Assembly: GCA_001516055.1 (NCBI GenBank)
Contig: LOEZ01000007.1
Coordinates: 1 to 64,000 of the forward strand
DNA: 64,000 nt
Origin: Gracilibacter sp. BRH_c7a
Lineage (GTDB): Bacteria; Bacillota; Desulfitobacteriia; Desulfitobacteriales; Syntrophobotulaceae
Direction of reading: 5' to 3'
A program made the translations under genes and the position numbers. The notes below the pieces were generated by a model, which ran no database searches, was not told where the DNA came from, and saw only the letters and a list, made by a program, of their open reading frames with translations. The stretch's first letter is position 1. Every line of letters starts with the position of its first letter. Positions 40,137 through 48,373 of this stretch are shown piece after piece.

Positions 40137-40161
40137 CTATATTATTAATTTGAATGATTAA

Positions 40162-40440
40162 TTAGATTAACCTTTTTTCTCCCAATTGATCTAATCGTTT
40201 GTTTCTGAAGTATAGATAGGTATCGGTTGCGATAAGGAAGAAGTTTAGAATATATAAGACGATAATATAATCCAGTGAATAAAAAACTTTGTGCATAATA
40301 CCGGAAAAATATCCGATAAGTAAGACAACAAGGAAAAAAAGGCTCTTTCCTTTGGCTGTTCGTGCTTTATAGGAAGTATAAATAGAGAAGGGCCAAGCCG
40401 AACCAAAGCACAATAACATAATAGCTTCAAAAATACTCAT
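40162..40440 (-). CDS. Small membrane protein, possibly PQ-loop/SemiSWEET-like
   Basis: A 92-residue protein with three predicted helices. GSAWPFSIYTSYKARTAKGKS resembles the PQ-loop pattern of SemiSWEET half-transporters (a helix with a central Pro, then a Lys/Gly/Ser-rich loop), and the three-helix length fits. AGGGTGG lies upstream of its ATG on the minus strand. The assignment is tentative. Confidence 0.55.
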   Translation of the reverse strand: MSIFEAIMLLCFGSAWPFSIYTSYKARTAKGKSLFFLVVLLIGYFSGIMHKVFYSLDYIIVLYILNFFLIATDTYLYFRNKRLDQLGEKRLI

Positions 40441-40497
40441 ATTGTTGCCACCCTAAATTTATTTTTAATTTACCAAGAAGGAAATGGTATGTAGAGT

Positions 40498-41577
40498 ATG
40501 AATATCAATATTAATAACTCTCCCATACTAAATAAAAATGTAGAATTGTCTAAGTTGCTGGTTGGACAGCGCCTGACGGTTGAAGTAATAAGTACAGATA
40601 GAAATCAACAGGGCTTAGTCTCTCTCGGGGGGAAGATTCATCCCGCTAAGATAGAAGCTGAGGTTAAACCAGGGGATCGTTTTTTGGCAGCTGTAAGAGA
40701 GACTAATGGCCAAGAGATAATTCTATCTCGTGAAAATATCAACGGGAGAATTACCGGTCTTTCTAATGAGCAATTTATTCTTTTGCTGAATAGAGGATTA
40801 GGGATAGATTCTAAAATACTTTTGCTACTAAATCAATTTACTCAAAGTACCGATACCGCCTTAATGTCTATATTAATGACCAAAAGCCCCGATTTGAACA
40901 ATCTAGCAAGGAATATATGGAAAAGTATTCCTCAATGGGCAGAAATCAATGGACAAACCTTTAATTATTTGGTTAAGTATTATTACCTGTTGGGACTGGA
41001 ACATGAAAGGGATATCTACGAGTTATATAAGAATGATGCTAGACAGAAAGAAACAAATGAACCTTCAGTGAAGGAGCAAATCCTTTTACTCTTAAAAGAG
41101 CATGCCGGTAAGCTTCCAATTCAACAGAAAGAATACCTGGAATTATTACTGGATAAGATAACGGCACAACAAATGTGGATCCAAACTGGTGCTAGGGAGA
41201 ATGCATATTTTCTTATGCACATTCCGTTGCAATCTAATGGTACAATATATAATTGCCGAATCGCTGTTGAAAGTTCGCGTAAAGGTAATAAAATAGATGT
41301 TGATCACTGTCATATTGCTATAGAGGTTGAGACAGAGAATCTGGGAATAATTGGAGCTGATTTACGATTGTTTGAACAAAGGCTTCAAATTTGTTTACTT
41401 AACAACGACACTGATCTTCACCCATTATTAGAGACCATCTACGAATCAACTAAGGAAAGGTTTACTAACCTTGGTTTAATCCTTGATAATATAACAATCA
41501 AAACTTTTGAGGAAAATCCTCAATTCGCCAATTTTATTGCCGGTCAATTTGTTAGTGGAGTTGATTTTGAAGGATGA
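40498..41577 (+). CDS. FliK/YlqG-like protein
   Basis: A 359-residue cytoplasmic protein with no signal peptide. The C-terminal part (about 225-335; [22 protein letters not shown]...) resembles the C-terminal domain of hook-length control proteins (FliK). The gene overlaps an FlhB C-domain gene, the same pairing as B. subtilis ylqG-ylqH. No flagellar genes are nearby. The N-terminal third ([14 protein letters not shown]...PGDRFLAAV) looks like a beta-rich domain. The biochemical role is unknown. Confidence 0.6.
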   Translation: MNININNSPILNKNVELSKLLVGQRLTVEVISTDRNQQGLVSLGGKIHPAKIEAEVKPGDRFLAAVRETNGQEIILSRENINGRITGLSNEQFILLLNRGLGIDSKILLLLNQFTQSTDTALMSILMTKSPDLNNLARNIWKSIPQWAEINGQTFNYLVKYYYLLGLEHERDIYELYKNDARQKETNEPSVKEQILLLLKEHAGKLPIQQKEYLELLLDKITAQQMWIQTGARENAYFLMHIPLQSNGTIYNCRIAVESSRKGNKIDVDHCHIAIEVETENLGIIGADLRLFEQRLQICLLNNDTDLHPLLETIYESTKERFTNLGLILDNITIKTFEENPQFANFIAGQFVSGVDFEG

Positions 41578-41849
41578 AAAAAGAAAGGACTTACAAGAAA
41601 AAAGCAGTTGCTCTAGCCTACGATCATATAGGTGCACCCAAGGTAGTAGCTAAAGGCGATGGATTATTAGCCAAGAAAATAATTGAAACAGCAGAAGAAC
41701 ATGGTATACCTGTTCAAAATAATGAGGTCCTTGTTGAGGCCCTCATGCAAGTGGGATTATCCAAAGAAATACCTCCTGAACTATATCAGACTGTTGCCGA
41801 GGTATTAGCTTTTATATACAGATTAGATAGAACGAAAAAAAATCTTTGA
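41574..41849 (+). CDS. Orphan FlhB C-terminal (export-switch) domain protein
   Basis: A 91-residue homologue of the cytoplasmic domain of FlhB/YscU, similar to B. subtilis YlqH. The sequence [21 protein letters not shown] aligns just after the NPTH autocleavage site of full FlhB; the NPTH itself and the membrane domain are absent. It starts inside the preceding gene (4-base overlap). Orphan FlhB C-domains can partly replace the cleaved domain in flagellar export in other species. That role is inferred here. Confidence 0.82.
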   Translation: MKKERTYKKKAVALAYDHIGAPKVVAKGDGLLAKKIIETAEEHGIPVQNNEVLVEALMQVGLSKEIPPELYQTVAEVLAFIYRLDRTKKNL

Positions 41850-41852
41850 ATA

Positions 41853-42167
41853 TTAGATACTATTAGATTTTTTCTTCCTGTCTAGCTGTTTACGAGCAAG
41901 GATCTGGGCAACTTTCTCGCTATCACCGAGGACAAGACCCTGAAGGCGCCAATCCCTAAAAGTATGCCAAAACTGTTCTTCGGAAATATGCCGAGTGTAT
42001 TTCTCTGATTCCTCATCATAGGGCCAAAAGACGTCAACCCAAAGTTTTCCTTTATTAGTCAGTACTAAGATATAATGGTGAAGTTCTTGATTTGTTGAAT
42101 CTAGATTACGCATCAATAGATGTGATCTGCCGTTGGGGAAATCGGTCTGTAGATATGTTAGCTTCAT
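41853..42167 (-). CDS. Hypothetical protein
   Basis: A 104-residue soluble protein, rich in Trp, Tyr and charged residues (WVDVFWPYDEESEKYTRH), with no motif I recognise. A strong ribosome site (AGGAGG) precedes its ATG on the minus strand, which supports it as a real gene. It is convergent with the FlhB-C gene, with a 3-base gap. A G/C-rich, hairpin-prone segment (42187-42229) lies in its presumed leader. Confidence 0.55.
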   Translation of the reverse strand: MKLTYLQTDFPNGRSHLLMRNLDSTNQELHHYILVLTNKGKLWVDVFWPYDEESEKYTRHISEEQFWHTFRDWRLQGLVLGDSEKVAQILARKQLDRKKKSNSI

Positions 42168-42360
42168 CCATTCTCCTCCTAAAACGGTGGACGGCCACGC
42201 TTAGCATCCATGCTCCGCATGCCGTGCTTACTTCAGTACATTCTATGTGCATAAGCAGTAAACGTTCACAGAGAACCAAATATAGTATATCATTAATAGA
42301 GCTTGTATTTGAACCATCATCCAAGATTAGTATTATTTGCATATTGAAGGGAGCTTCATT

Positions 42361-45039
42361 TTGTTGAATCAATCCATTGTCGTTCTATCTTTTGTACCTC
42401 CTGATGATTATGATGATCAATGGCATATCGTAGCTTTAAAAATAAATGAAGGAGTATTGCCCAAATACCTATTATTCTCTTCAAGTGATAATTCCTTATT
42501 CAATTATCAAACAAAGATTAATGACTTCATAGGATCAGCAGATCTTTATATTTTTGAAGAAAGGGAAAAGGATAGGGTAATAATCGAAAAACTTGGGCTT
42601 CAGGCTCATCAGATTTTCTGTGTAAAGGAAATAGTCATGATCGTATTTCCCTTAATCGGGAAATATGAATTCGAGGAATTAGTCAAACGTTTAAATATCA
42701 AATTGAAAAACTATAATCGTCCGTTATCCTACTTAAATGCCCGCTTGACCTGGGAAATACTGAAACAATGTTTTGAAAAAACCTTAAAGATGGAATTGAC
42801 CTTTATTACCAAAATTATTGGAAATACAGAGGGTCTAAAATCACAGGCATATTTCCAAAAAATAAGTACAATAATAGTTAAGAAATATCCGGACAGACCG
42901 ATTAGAACTGATTCTTCTTTTAGGAAAAAAGCAAGAAATATTTTTGCTCAGGTCAAAGATGAAAACACTCAACAGTATCCAATACTTAGAGAATGGGTAA
43001 TAAGTTGTTTTGAAGAAGGTGGATTACTCTCTAAGAGTTTCCCGAGTTTTGAATATAGATCCATCCAAACTAAAATGGCTAAAACATTAACAGATGGTTT
43101 TATACAAGGTGTTGATAGTATTATTGAAGCGGGTACCGGAACAGGAAAAACAATAGGCTATCTTATACCTTCATTATGGTGGGCCAAGAAAAATGGGGAA
43201 AAGGTAATTATTGCTACCCACACAATTACTTTACAGGAGCAGATATTTTTCAAAGATTTACCGAACTTGAAGGGAATTCTGCCATTTTCTTTTATCACCG
43301 CATTACTCAAAGGACGTAGTAATTATATCTGTCGCAAGAGTTTTTTAGAACAAAAGGGTAGTTATCTACAGTTTTCATCACGAGAGCGACTTGAGCGTGT
43401 AATAATCCTATCCTGGCTAGAAGAGACAGAAACAGGAGACTTTGCGGAATTAACACATATTAATATTAATGACATAGCTAAGAGATATGGATGTGATAAT
43501 CGATTATGTCAACCTGGAGATTGTCAGTACAGACAATCTTGTTATTATCTGGAGGCCAGAAAGATAGCCGAGGAAGCAGATTTAGTTGTAATTAATCACT
43601 CGTTGCTGCTTGCGGATATTAAAACAAAGAACAGAGTTTTACCAGAATATTATAATCTGATTATTGATGAAGCACATAATCTTTATCCTACGGCACTAAG
43701 ACAACTGGGGTTTGAACTATCATTAGAACAGATGTTAAGAATTATGGATATCCTGCAAGGTGATGATAAGACGAGTTTGTTAAGCTCTCTAAAGAGATAC
43801 TATATAACGTGGTCTCGAGCTTATCCTGATTCCCAACTGAATGTCTTAGATCAAACTCTAAAAGATATTCCTGCAAGTGCGCTTTCTATTGTAGAGCAAT
43901 CCAAAGAATTGTTTAAAATGGTCGATTCGATATTAGAAGGTAGATCGAGTCTTCTCGTTGATGAAGAAAGTTTGGATCGATATACATTGGAATATTTTTC
44001 TCTAGCTATAGAAAATCTGCTCAACAGGCTGGATGTTCTAAACAGTTTATTGGATAAAATAAATTCTTCTATAATAGCTGACAGTGAGCAATTTGATAGT
44101 ATCAAACACGAGATTATTAGATACAAAAGCGAATTGGCAGTTATAATTGAGGGACTTAGTGCGATTCTGGATAAGGAAAGTGATTCTCAGATTACTTATC
44201 TGGAAAAAACGAATACTGTCTATATAAAAAGCTGTCCTTTTGATGTTGCACCTATATTGAAAGAAGAGATATTCTCTAAAAATAATTGTACAGCATTAAT
44301 TTCTGCAACACTAAGTGTTGCGGACAGCTTTGCTTATATTGCCCAGGATATTGGACTAGAGAGTTATAATTCACTTAAGTTAGATTCTTCATTTAACTAT
44401 GATGAGCAGATGCTTTTTTGTATTGTTAATAATTTATTTGATGGACAGGGTGAAGACACTCTCATCACTAAAACGGCGTCATTTGTTAAAGAAATATCCG
44501 AATTAATGCAAGGTCGTACTTTGGTATTATTCACCTCACATCGCGTTCTGCGCTTAGTGCATTACCAACTACAAAGAGAATGGGAATCTTATGATTTAGA
44601 AGTGCTTTCTCAAGGGATTAATGGTAACAGAGATACAATCTTAAAAGAATTTATGCAGAAGGAACGATGTGTCCTGATGGGAACGAATACTTTTTGGGAA
44701 GGAATAGATGTTCCCGGTGATGACCTAAGGTGCGTAGTAATGGTAAAACTTCCTTTTTCTTCACCTGAAACACCGATAATAAAAGCAAAATCGGGTTTAC
44801 TAAAGAAACATGGTAAGGATCCTTTTAACGAGTTACTTCTGCCGGAAGCCGTGATTAGGTTCAAGCAGGGTTTTGGGCGTTTGATAAGAACGAAAGATGA
44901 TCAAGGCGTCGTAGTACTGCTTGATGACAGAGCTGTCAAAAAAAACTATGGAAGAAGTTTTATCAAATCTTTACCGATATCGTCATATTTTAAAGGTGAT
45001 GCCAGGATGGTATTAGGTGAGGTATCAAAGTGGATATGA
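42361..45039 (+). CDS. dinG: DinG-family ATP-dependent helicase with degenerate exonuclease domain
   Basis: A superfamily 2 XPD/DinG helicase of about 892 residues, beginning at TTG 42361 after GAAGGGAG (an in-frame ATG at 42337 lies before that site). Helicase motifs: Walker A EAGTGTGKTIGY, DEAH box IIDEAHNLYP, motif VI FKQGFGRLIRT. Cysteines in YICRKS, CDNRLCQPGDC and QSCYY can hold the family's [4Fe-4S] cluster. The first 180 residues have the size and helix pattern of the epsilon-type exonuclease domain of Firmicute DinG, but the DEDD acids are missing (it begins IVVLSFVPPDD). A 19-base tandem duplication covers its 3' end. Confidence 0.87.
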   Translation: MLNQSIVVLSFVPPDDYDDQWHIVALKINEGVLPKYLLFSSSDNSLFNYQTKINDFIGSADLYIFEEREKDRVIIEKLGLQAHQIFCVKEIVMIVFPLIGKYEFEELVKRLNIKLKNYNRPLSYLNARLTWEILKQCFEKTLKMELTFITKIIGNTEGLKSQAYFQKISTIIVKKYPDRPIRTDSSFRKKARNIFAQVKDENTQQYPILREWVISCFEEGGLLSKSFPSFEYRSIQTKMAKTLTDGFIQGVDSIIEAGTGTGKTIGYLIPSLWWAKKNGEKVIIATHTITLQEQIFFKDLPNLKGILPFSFITALLKGRSNYICRKSFLEQKGSYLQFSSRERLERVIILSWLEETETGDFAELTHININDIAKRYGCDNRLCQPGDCQYRQSCYYLEARKIAEEADLVVINHSLLLADIKTKNRVLPEYYNLIIDEAHNLYPTALRQLGFELSLEQMLRIMDILQGDDKTSLLSSLKRYYITWSRAYPDSQLNVLDQTLKDIPASALSIVEQSKELFKMVDSILEGRSSLLVDEESLDRYTLEYFSLAIENLLNRLDVLNSLLDKINSSIIADSEQFDSIKHEIIRYKSELAVIIEGLSAILDKESDSQITYLEKTNTVYIKSCPFDVAPILKEEIFSKNNCTALISATLSVADSFAYIAQDIGLESYNSLKLDSSFNYDEQMLFCIVNNLFDGQGEDTLITKTASFVKEISELMQGRTLVLFTSHRVLRLVHYQLQREWESYDLEVLSQGINGNRDTILKEFMQKERCVLMGTNTFWEGIDVPGDDLRCVVMVKLPFSSPETPIIKAKSGLLKKHGKDPFNELLLPEAVIRFKQGFGRLIRTKDDQGVVVLLDDRAVKKNYGRSFIKSLPISSYFKGDARMVLGEVSKWI

Positions 45040-45056
45040 GGTATCAAAACGGATAT
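45019..45056 (+). repeat. 19-base tandem duplication at the dinG stop
   Basis: Two adjacent 19-base copies beginning GAGGTATCAAA (45019-45037 and 45038-45056) match at 17 of 19 positions. The TGA stop of the helicase gene lies across the junction. Confidence 0.7.
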
Positions 45057-45227
45057 AATGATAGAAATAGGCAATAGTCCTCATAATAAACTACCAAAAG
45101 CTCATATTTATTGGACAAAAAACCTAGTGTAGATGTAGAAGTTGGTGTTATAATTAGATTCAGTGTTCATAAACTTTGATATTACGCTAGCATTAATTGG
45201 ATGCACTAATCAGGAGAGTGAATTGAA

Positions 45228-45755
45228 ATGAAAGGCAAAACCTTTGATTTGCGTATTTTACCTTGCTTTTTTACTTTAGCTAATTTATTATTTGGCTTTT
45301 TTGCTATTATTCTTGCTTTTAAGTATGAGCTGAGGCTAGCAGCAGGAATGATAATGTTAGCAGTTCTTATGGACTCTCTCGATGGTAAAGTAGCCAGAAA
45401 GTTTAAAGCAAATTCCGATTTCGGTAAAGAATTAGATTCATTAAGTGATGTTGTATCTTTCGGGTTATCCCCAGCTGTCTTAATCTACATATTTGTTTAT
45501 CAAAACTATATTCCCATATGGGGTCTAGGAATATCAGCACTGTTTGCAATGTGCGGTGCAGTACGTTTAGCTAGATTTAATGTAATGAGTAATGCGGATT
45601 TTTTCGTAGGAGTTCCAATTACGTTTGCTGGGGGATTTATGGCTTTGCTCTTATTCTTCATGGAAAGGTTACCATGGCAGACATTTCCTGTAGCTATGGT
45701 TATTATGAGTTTCCTTATGGTTTCTTCATTCCAGGTTCCGAAAATTGGTAAATAA
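45228..45755 (+). CDS. pssA: CDP-diacylglycerol-serine O-phosphatidyltransferase
   Basis: A 175-residue membrane enzyme making phosphatidylserine, the precursor of phosphatidylethanolamine. The CDP-alcohol phosphatidyltransferase motif (DG-x2-AR-x8-G-x3-D-x3-D) is present as DGKVAR followed by FGKELDSLSD. About six helices are predicted. CAGGAGAG precedes ATG 45228. No psd gene follows. Phosphatidylglycerophosphate synthase has the same motif, but the start LRILPCFFTLANLLFGFFA is typical of PssA. Confidence 0.9.
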   Translation: MKGKTFDLRILPCFFTLANLLFGFFAIILAFKYELRLAAGMIMLAVLMDSLDGKVARKFKANSDFGKELDSLSDVVSFGLSPAVLIYIFVYQNYIPIWGLGISALFAMCGAVRLARFNVMSNADFFVGVPITFAGGFMALLLFFMERLPWQTFPVAMVIMSFLMVSSFQVPKIGK

Positions 45756-45849
45756 GTGCGAGTTAAAAAGAAAAATATTCTAACTCACCTCTAAGGTCAC
45801 TTGAGCATATAGTATGGCACAGGTGATTTTTCTTTTAGGAGGGAATATA

Positions 45850-46197
45850 ATGGGTCAACCAATAGATTGGGCAAATATTGGAGTAAGGATCGTTCAAGGA
45901 CTAAATACTACTATCGATGCTGTAAGACAACTAGATACCCAAGAGGCAGCTTTAGTAATGAAGCTATTAGGCAAAAGCTGTACCAAGATGATGAAGGAAG
46001 GCGTTGGTCATCAATTTGGTATTGCAATGATTGAAACAAGTGAAAAGTTAGCTTTAAAAGACAAATTAGTTTTCGAAGATGTTATAAAGATGATTACAGC
46101 TATTGTAGGTAAGCTATATTTCTCAGCAAAAACTGCCGAGGAACTGGAGCTTGTTAAACAGCTTGATGAAGCTGTCAGAAATTACCAAGTAGTATAA
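45850..46197 (+). CDS. Hypothetical protein
   Basis: A 115-residue, soluble, helical protein (MGQPIDWANIGVRIVQGLN...). ATG 45850 follows AGGAGGGAATATA, much better than the in-frame ATG at 45814. No membrane segment or known motif is seen. It lies directly upstream of spoVM, 53 bases away, and may be expressed with it; any sporulation role would be a guess. Confidence 0.6.
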   Translation: MGQPIDWANIGVRIVQGLNTTIDAVRQLDTQEAALVMKLLGKSCTKMMKEGVGHQFGIAMIETSEKLALKDKLVFEDVIKMITAIVGKLYFSAKTAEELELVKQLDEAVRNYQVV

Positions 46198-46250
46198 GGT
46201 ACGATTTGTGCATAAATTAATACATGATATGCTTATAGGGAGGAGTCGGA

Positions 46251-46322
46251 ATGAAAATATATTATATCAGGCTGCCACAATCAGTACTTAATGTTTTAAA
46301 AAAAGTATTTAAGACAAAATAA
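46251..46322 (+). CDS. spoVM: Stage V sporulation protein SpoVM
   Basis: A 23-codon gene with a strong ribosome site (GGGAGGAG, 5 bases before ATG). The peptide MKIYYIRLPQSVLNVLKKVF matches the 26-residue B. subtilis SpoVM: the same MK-aromatic-Y-x-I-basic-LP start, the key Pro9, then an amphipathic cationic helix and basic C-terminus. SpoVM senses the positive curvature of the forespore membrane and anchors SpoIVA during coat assembly. It is too short for usual gene callers. The spacing Pro9-helix and Lys/Arg placement make the call likely despite the short length. Confidence 0.8.
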   Translation: MKIYYIRLPQSVLNVLKKVFKTK

Positions 46323-46388
46323 AAATTTCTAGACATGAATTAGCTCTTTCCCTCCTATTATATAGTAAAAGATTTTAGGAGGGAAATT

Positions 46389-46811
46389 ATGTTATTTAAC
46401 CGTCATTTAATTATAATGTCTTTAAGTATTCTATTAATTGGAGTAATTTTTTGGTGGCAGAATCCTACTGTAGCAATTACGGCCATGAGTCAAAGCGATT
46501 ATGCTTGGAACTCTTACACTGCTGTTAAGAGTTATTGGAAGAGGATGGATAATAGGCAGTTTGATTTGGCAAAATCTTTGGTTACAGAAGAGGCAATAGA
46601 AGATCATAATATTATTCAGAATAAACTTAATGAGAGCCAATTACTAAGTATCCAGAGAATTGAAATCAAATATGCTCAAGAAACTGATACTTATTTATGT
46701 GATGTAACGCTAGGTTCTGTTATAGATGATAGAGAAGAAGGTACATATTTGGTGAATGTTCATCCGTCCGATAATGGTTGGTCTATTACATCAATAAAAG
46801 CAATGATGTAA
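46389..46811 (+). CDS. Membrane-anchored hypothetical protein
   Basis: A 140-residue protein with one N-terminal helix (about 7-24) and an extracytoplasmic domain of about 110 residues. The domain (YTAVKSYWKRMDNRQFDLAKSLVTEEA...) has the helix-then-sheet pattern of NTF2-like or DUF4878-type domains. AGGAGGG lies before ATG 46389. I cannot name the family with certainty. Confidence 0.6.
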   Translation: MLFNRHLIIMSLSILLIGVIFWWQNPTVAITAMSQSDYAWNSYTAVKSYWKRMDNRQFDLAKSLVTEEAIEDHNIIQNKLNESQLLSIQRIEIKYAQETDTYLCDVTLGSVIDDREEGTYLVNVHPSDNGWSITSIKAMM

Positions 46812-46882
46812 CTTAAACCGTATATCTTAGCAAAGCATGGGAAGAATATTAACAAGATGTTTTTGCTGAGGTGAAAATAAAG

Positions 46883-47071
46883 ATGAATACTCATGTTGAA
46901 AAAGATGAATGCATCAGTTGTGGGGTATGCCCTTCTTTGTGTCCAGAGGTATTCGAATTTGATGATGACGGACTAGCTATGGCCAAAATTGAAGAAGTAC
47001 CTGAAGAACTGGAAGATTTAGTTCAAGAAGCAGCTGAGAGCTGTCCTACTAGTGCGATAGTCGTAAACTAA
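46883..47071 (+). CDS. [4Fe-4S] ferredoxin
   Basis: A 62-residue acidic ferredoxin. CISCGVCPSLCP gives three cluster cysteines plus a fourth nearby, and SCPTSAI near the C-terminus supplies the distal ligand, as in single-cluster clostridial and Desulfovibrio ferredoxins. ATG 46883, 9 bases from GAGGTG, is preferred over a GTG at 46871 that lies in that site. It is an electron carrier, potentially a partner for hydrogenase or other Fe-S enzymes. It ends at a strong terminator. Confidence 0.93.
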   Translation: MNTHVEKDECISCGVCPSLCPEVFEFDDDGLAMAKIEEVPEELEDLVQEAAESCPTSAIVVN

Positions 47072-47095
47072 CATTACAATTGAATATCTATCCCA

Positions 47096-47153
47096 AATAT
47101 ACAATGAGTACCAACGATAATACGAATATTGTTGGTTTCATTGTATATTTTTT
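47096..47153 (+). terminator. Terminator of the ferredoxin gene
   Basis: A long stem (AATATACAATGA outer part, CCAAC / GTTGG inner part) closing to TCATTGTATATT, followed by TTTTTTAG. Confidence 0.88.
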
Positions 47154-47466
47154 AGATCGGGGCTTTATTTCTAATTATTTCTTAATTAAGTCTATTACTC
47201 GCCAACAGTAGACAAAACAACGTACCAATTATATGTTTCATACTGTAGTTCGGGAGAATAATTAGTATAGCAATAAAAATAGGGTAATTTAACGATTGAA
47301 AAATATGTCTGAAAAGTAAAAAATGCCCTGATTAATCAACTTTAATAATATTTTCCAAAAATGGATGGTGTTACTTATTTTTTAAGAATTCGACATCCCT
47401 GCTGATTTATAATGAAGACACCGGAAATGAGCACCGGAAAAAATATATAAGGCGGGAAATGTTAAA
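47154..47466 (+). promoter_or_regulatory. spo0A upstream region with a 0A box
   Basis: This 313-base gap holds no gene. TTCGACA at 47389-47395 is an exact Spo0A-binding 0A box (TGTCGAA on the minus strand), 71 bases before the spo0A start. A possible sigma-H-like promoter (GGATGG near 47363 and GAAT at 47386-47389) lies next to it; this part is weak. AAGGCGGG at about 47450 is the ribosome site of spo0A. The rest is AT-rich with nothing recognised. Confidence 0.6.
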
Positions 47467-48264
47467 ATGTCAAAAAAGGTAAAGATAATTGTTGCAGAAG
47501 ACAACCGTAATTTGTGTCAAATCCTTCAAGATTATATCCAAAGAGAAGAAAACCTGGAAATGGTAGGAGTCGCATATAATGGTCTTGAAGCTTGGGAGCT
47601 GATACAAAAGCATAATCCAGACCTTGTTATAATGGATTTGGTTATGCCTAATTTAGATGGATTAGAAGTATTGGAAAGATTGAACAGCCGATCTTCCGTT
47701 CCAAGACCTAAAACTATTATGTTAACTGCCTTTGGACATGAGACGCTTACGCACCAAGCAATGGTAATGGGTGTAGATTATTTTATTCTTAAACCTTTTG
47801 ATTTGGAGATTCTAGGGAAACGTATCAGGACTCTTACTCAAGAAGTAGAAGTGTCAAATGCACCTCTTCAGCAAAGTTGTTCTTCAATTGTATCTCCTAG
47901 CGGGAGAGGTTTGAATATAAACATGGAAGTTACAACGATGATGCATCAATTAGGTATTCCAGCTCATGTTAAGGGATATCAATACATAAGAGATGCAATT
48001 CTGATGGTAATTGAAGATGTATCCTTGCTGGGTGCCGTAACCAAAGAGCTATATCCAGCTATTGCCAAGAAATACAACACTGCTCCAAGCAGAGTTGAAA
48101 GAGGAATAAGACATGCGATTGAATTAGCTTGGGAACGCGGCCATATGGAGACTCTAAAAAGAATCTTTGGCTATTCTATGAATATTGAAAGACAAAAACC
48201 GACTAATTCAGAGTTTATTGCTTTATTGGCAGATAAACTAAGAGTGATGAGCAAAGTAGGGTAA
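47467..48264 (+). CDS. spo0A: Sporulation master regulator Spo0A
   Basis: A response regulator of 265 residues. The receiver domain has acidic pocket E11/D12, phospho-acceptor D57 (MDLVMP), T87 (MLTAFG) and K109 (FILKPF). The C-terminal Spo0A effector domain (about 150-262) contains GIPAHVKGYQYIRDAI and the recognition region TAPSRVERGIRHAIELAW. Phosphorylated Spo0A binds 0A boxes to start sporulation. A 0A box in its own upstream region suggests autoregulation. The usual spoIVB neighbour is not present; tmk follows. Confidence 0.97.
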   Translation: MSKKVKIIVAEDNRNLCQILQDYIQREENLEMVGVAYNGLEAWELIQKHNPDLVIMDLVMPNLDGLEVLERLNSRSSVPRPKTIMLTAFGHETLTHQAMVMGVDYFILKPFDLEILGKRIRTLTQEVEVSNAPLQQSCSSIVSPSGRGLNINMEVTTMMHQLGIPAHVKGYQYIRDAILMVIEDVSLLGAVTKELYPAIAKKYNTAPSRVERGIRHAIELAWERGHMETLKRIFGYSMNIERQKPTNSEFIALLADKLRVMSKVG

Positions 48265-48373
48265 AAGCAAAGTAAATTGAAAATTGTTATAAATATTTTC
48301 GAAATAACAGACACCTTTTGTTATAATATATAAAGGTGTTTGTTATTCTTTTGTGTAGATAGGAGTTAATATC

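Noticed and set aside
42106-42372. 88-residue minus-strand ORF over the gap before dinG
   Set aside because: It overlaps the start of the well-supported gene on the minus strand and the dinG ribosome site; its composition is not protein-like and it has no ribosome site.
45757-45790. Stem GAGTTA/TAACTC after pssA as a terminator
   Set aside because: Eight base pairs at most, a 15-base loop and no T-run.
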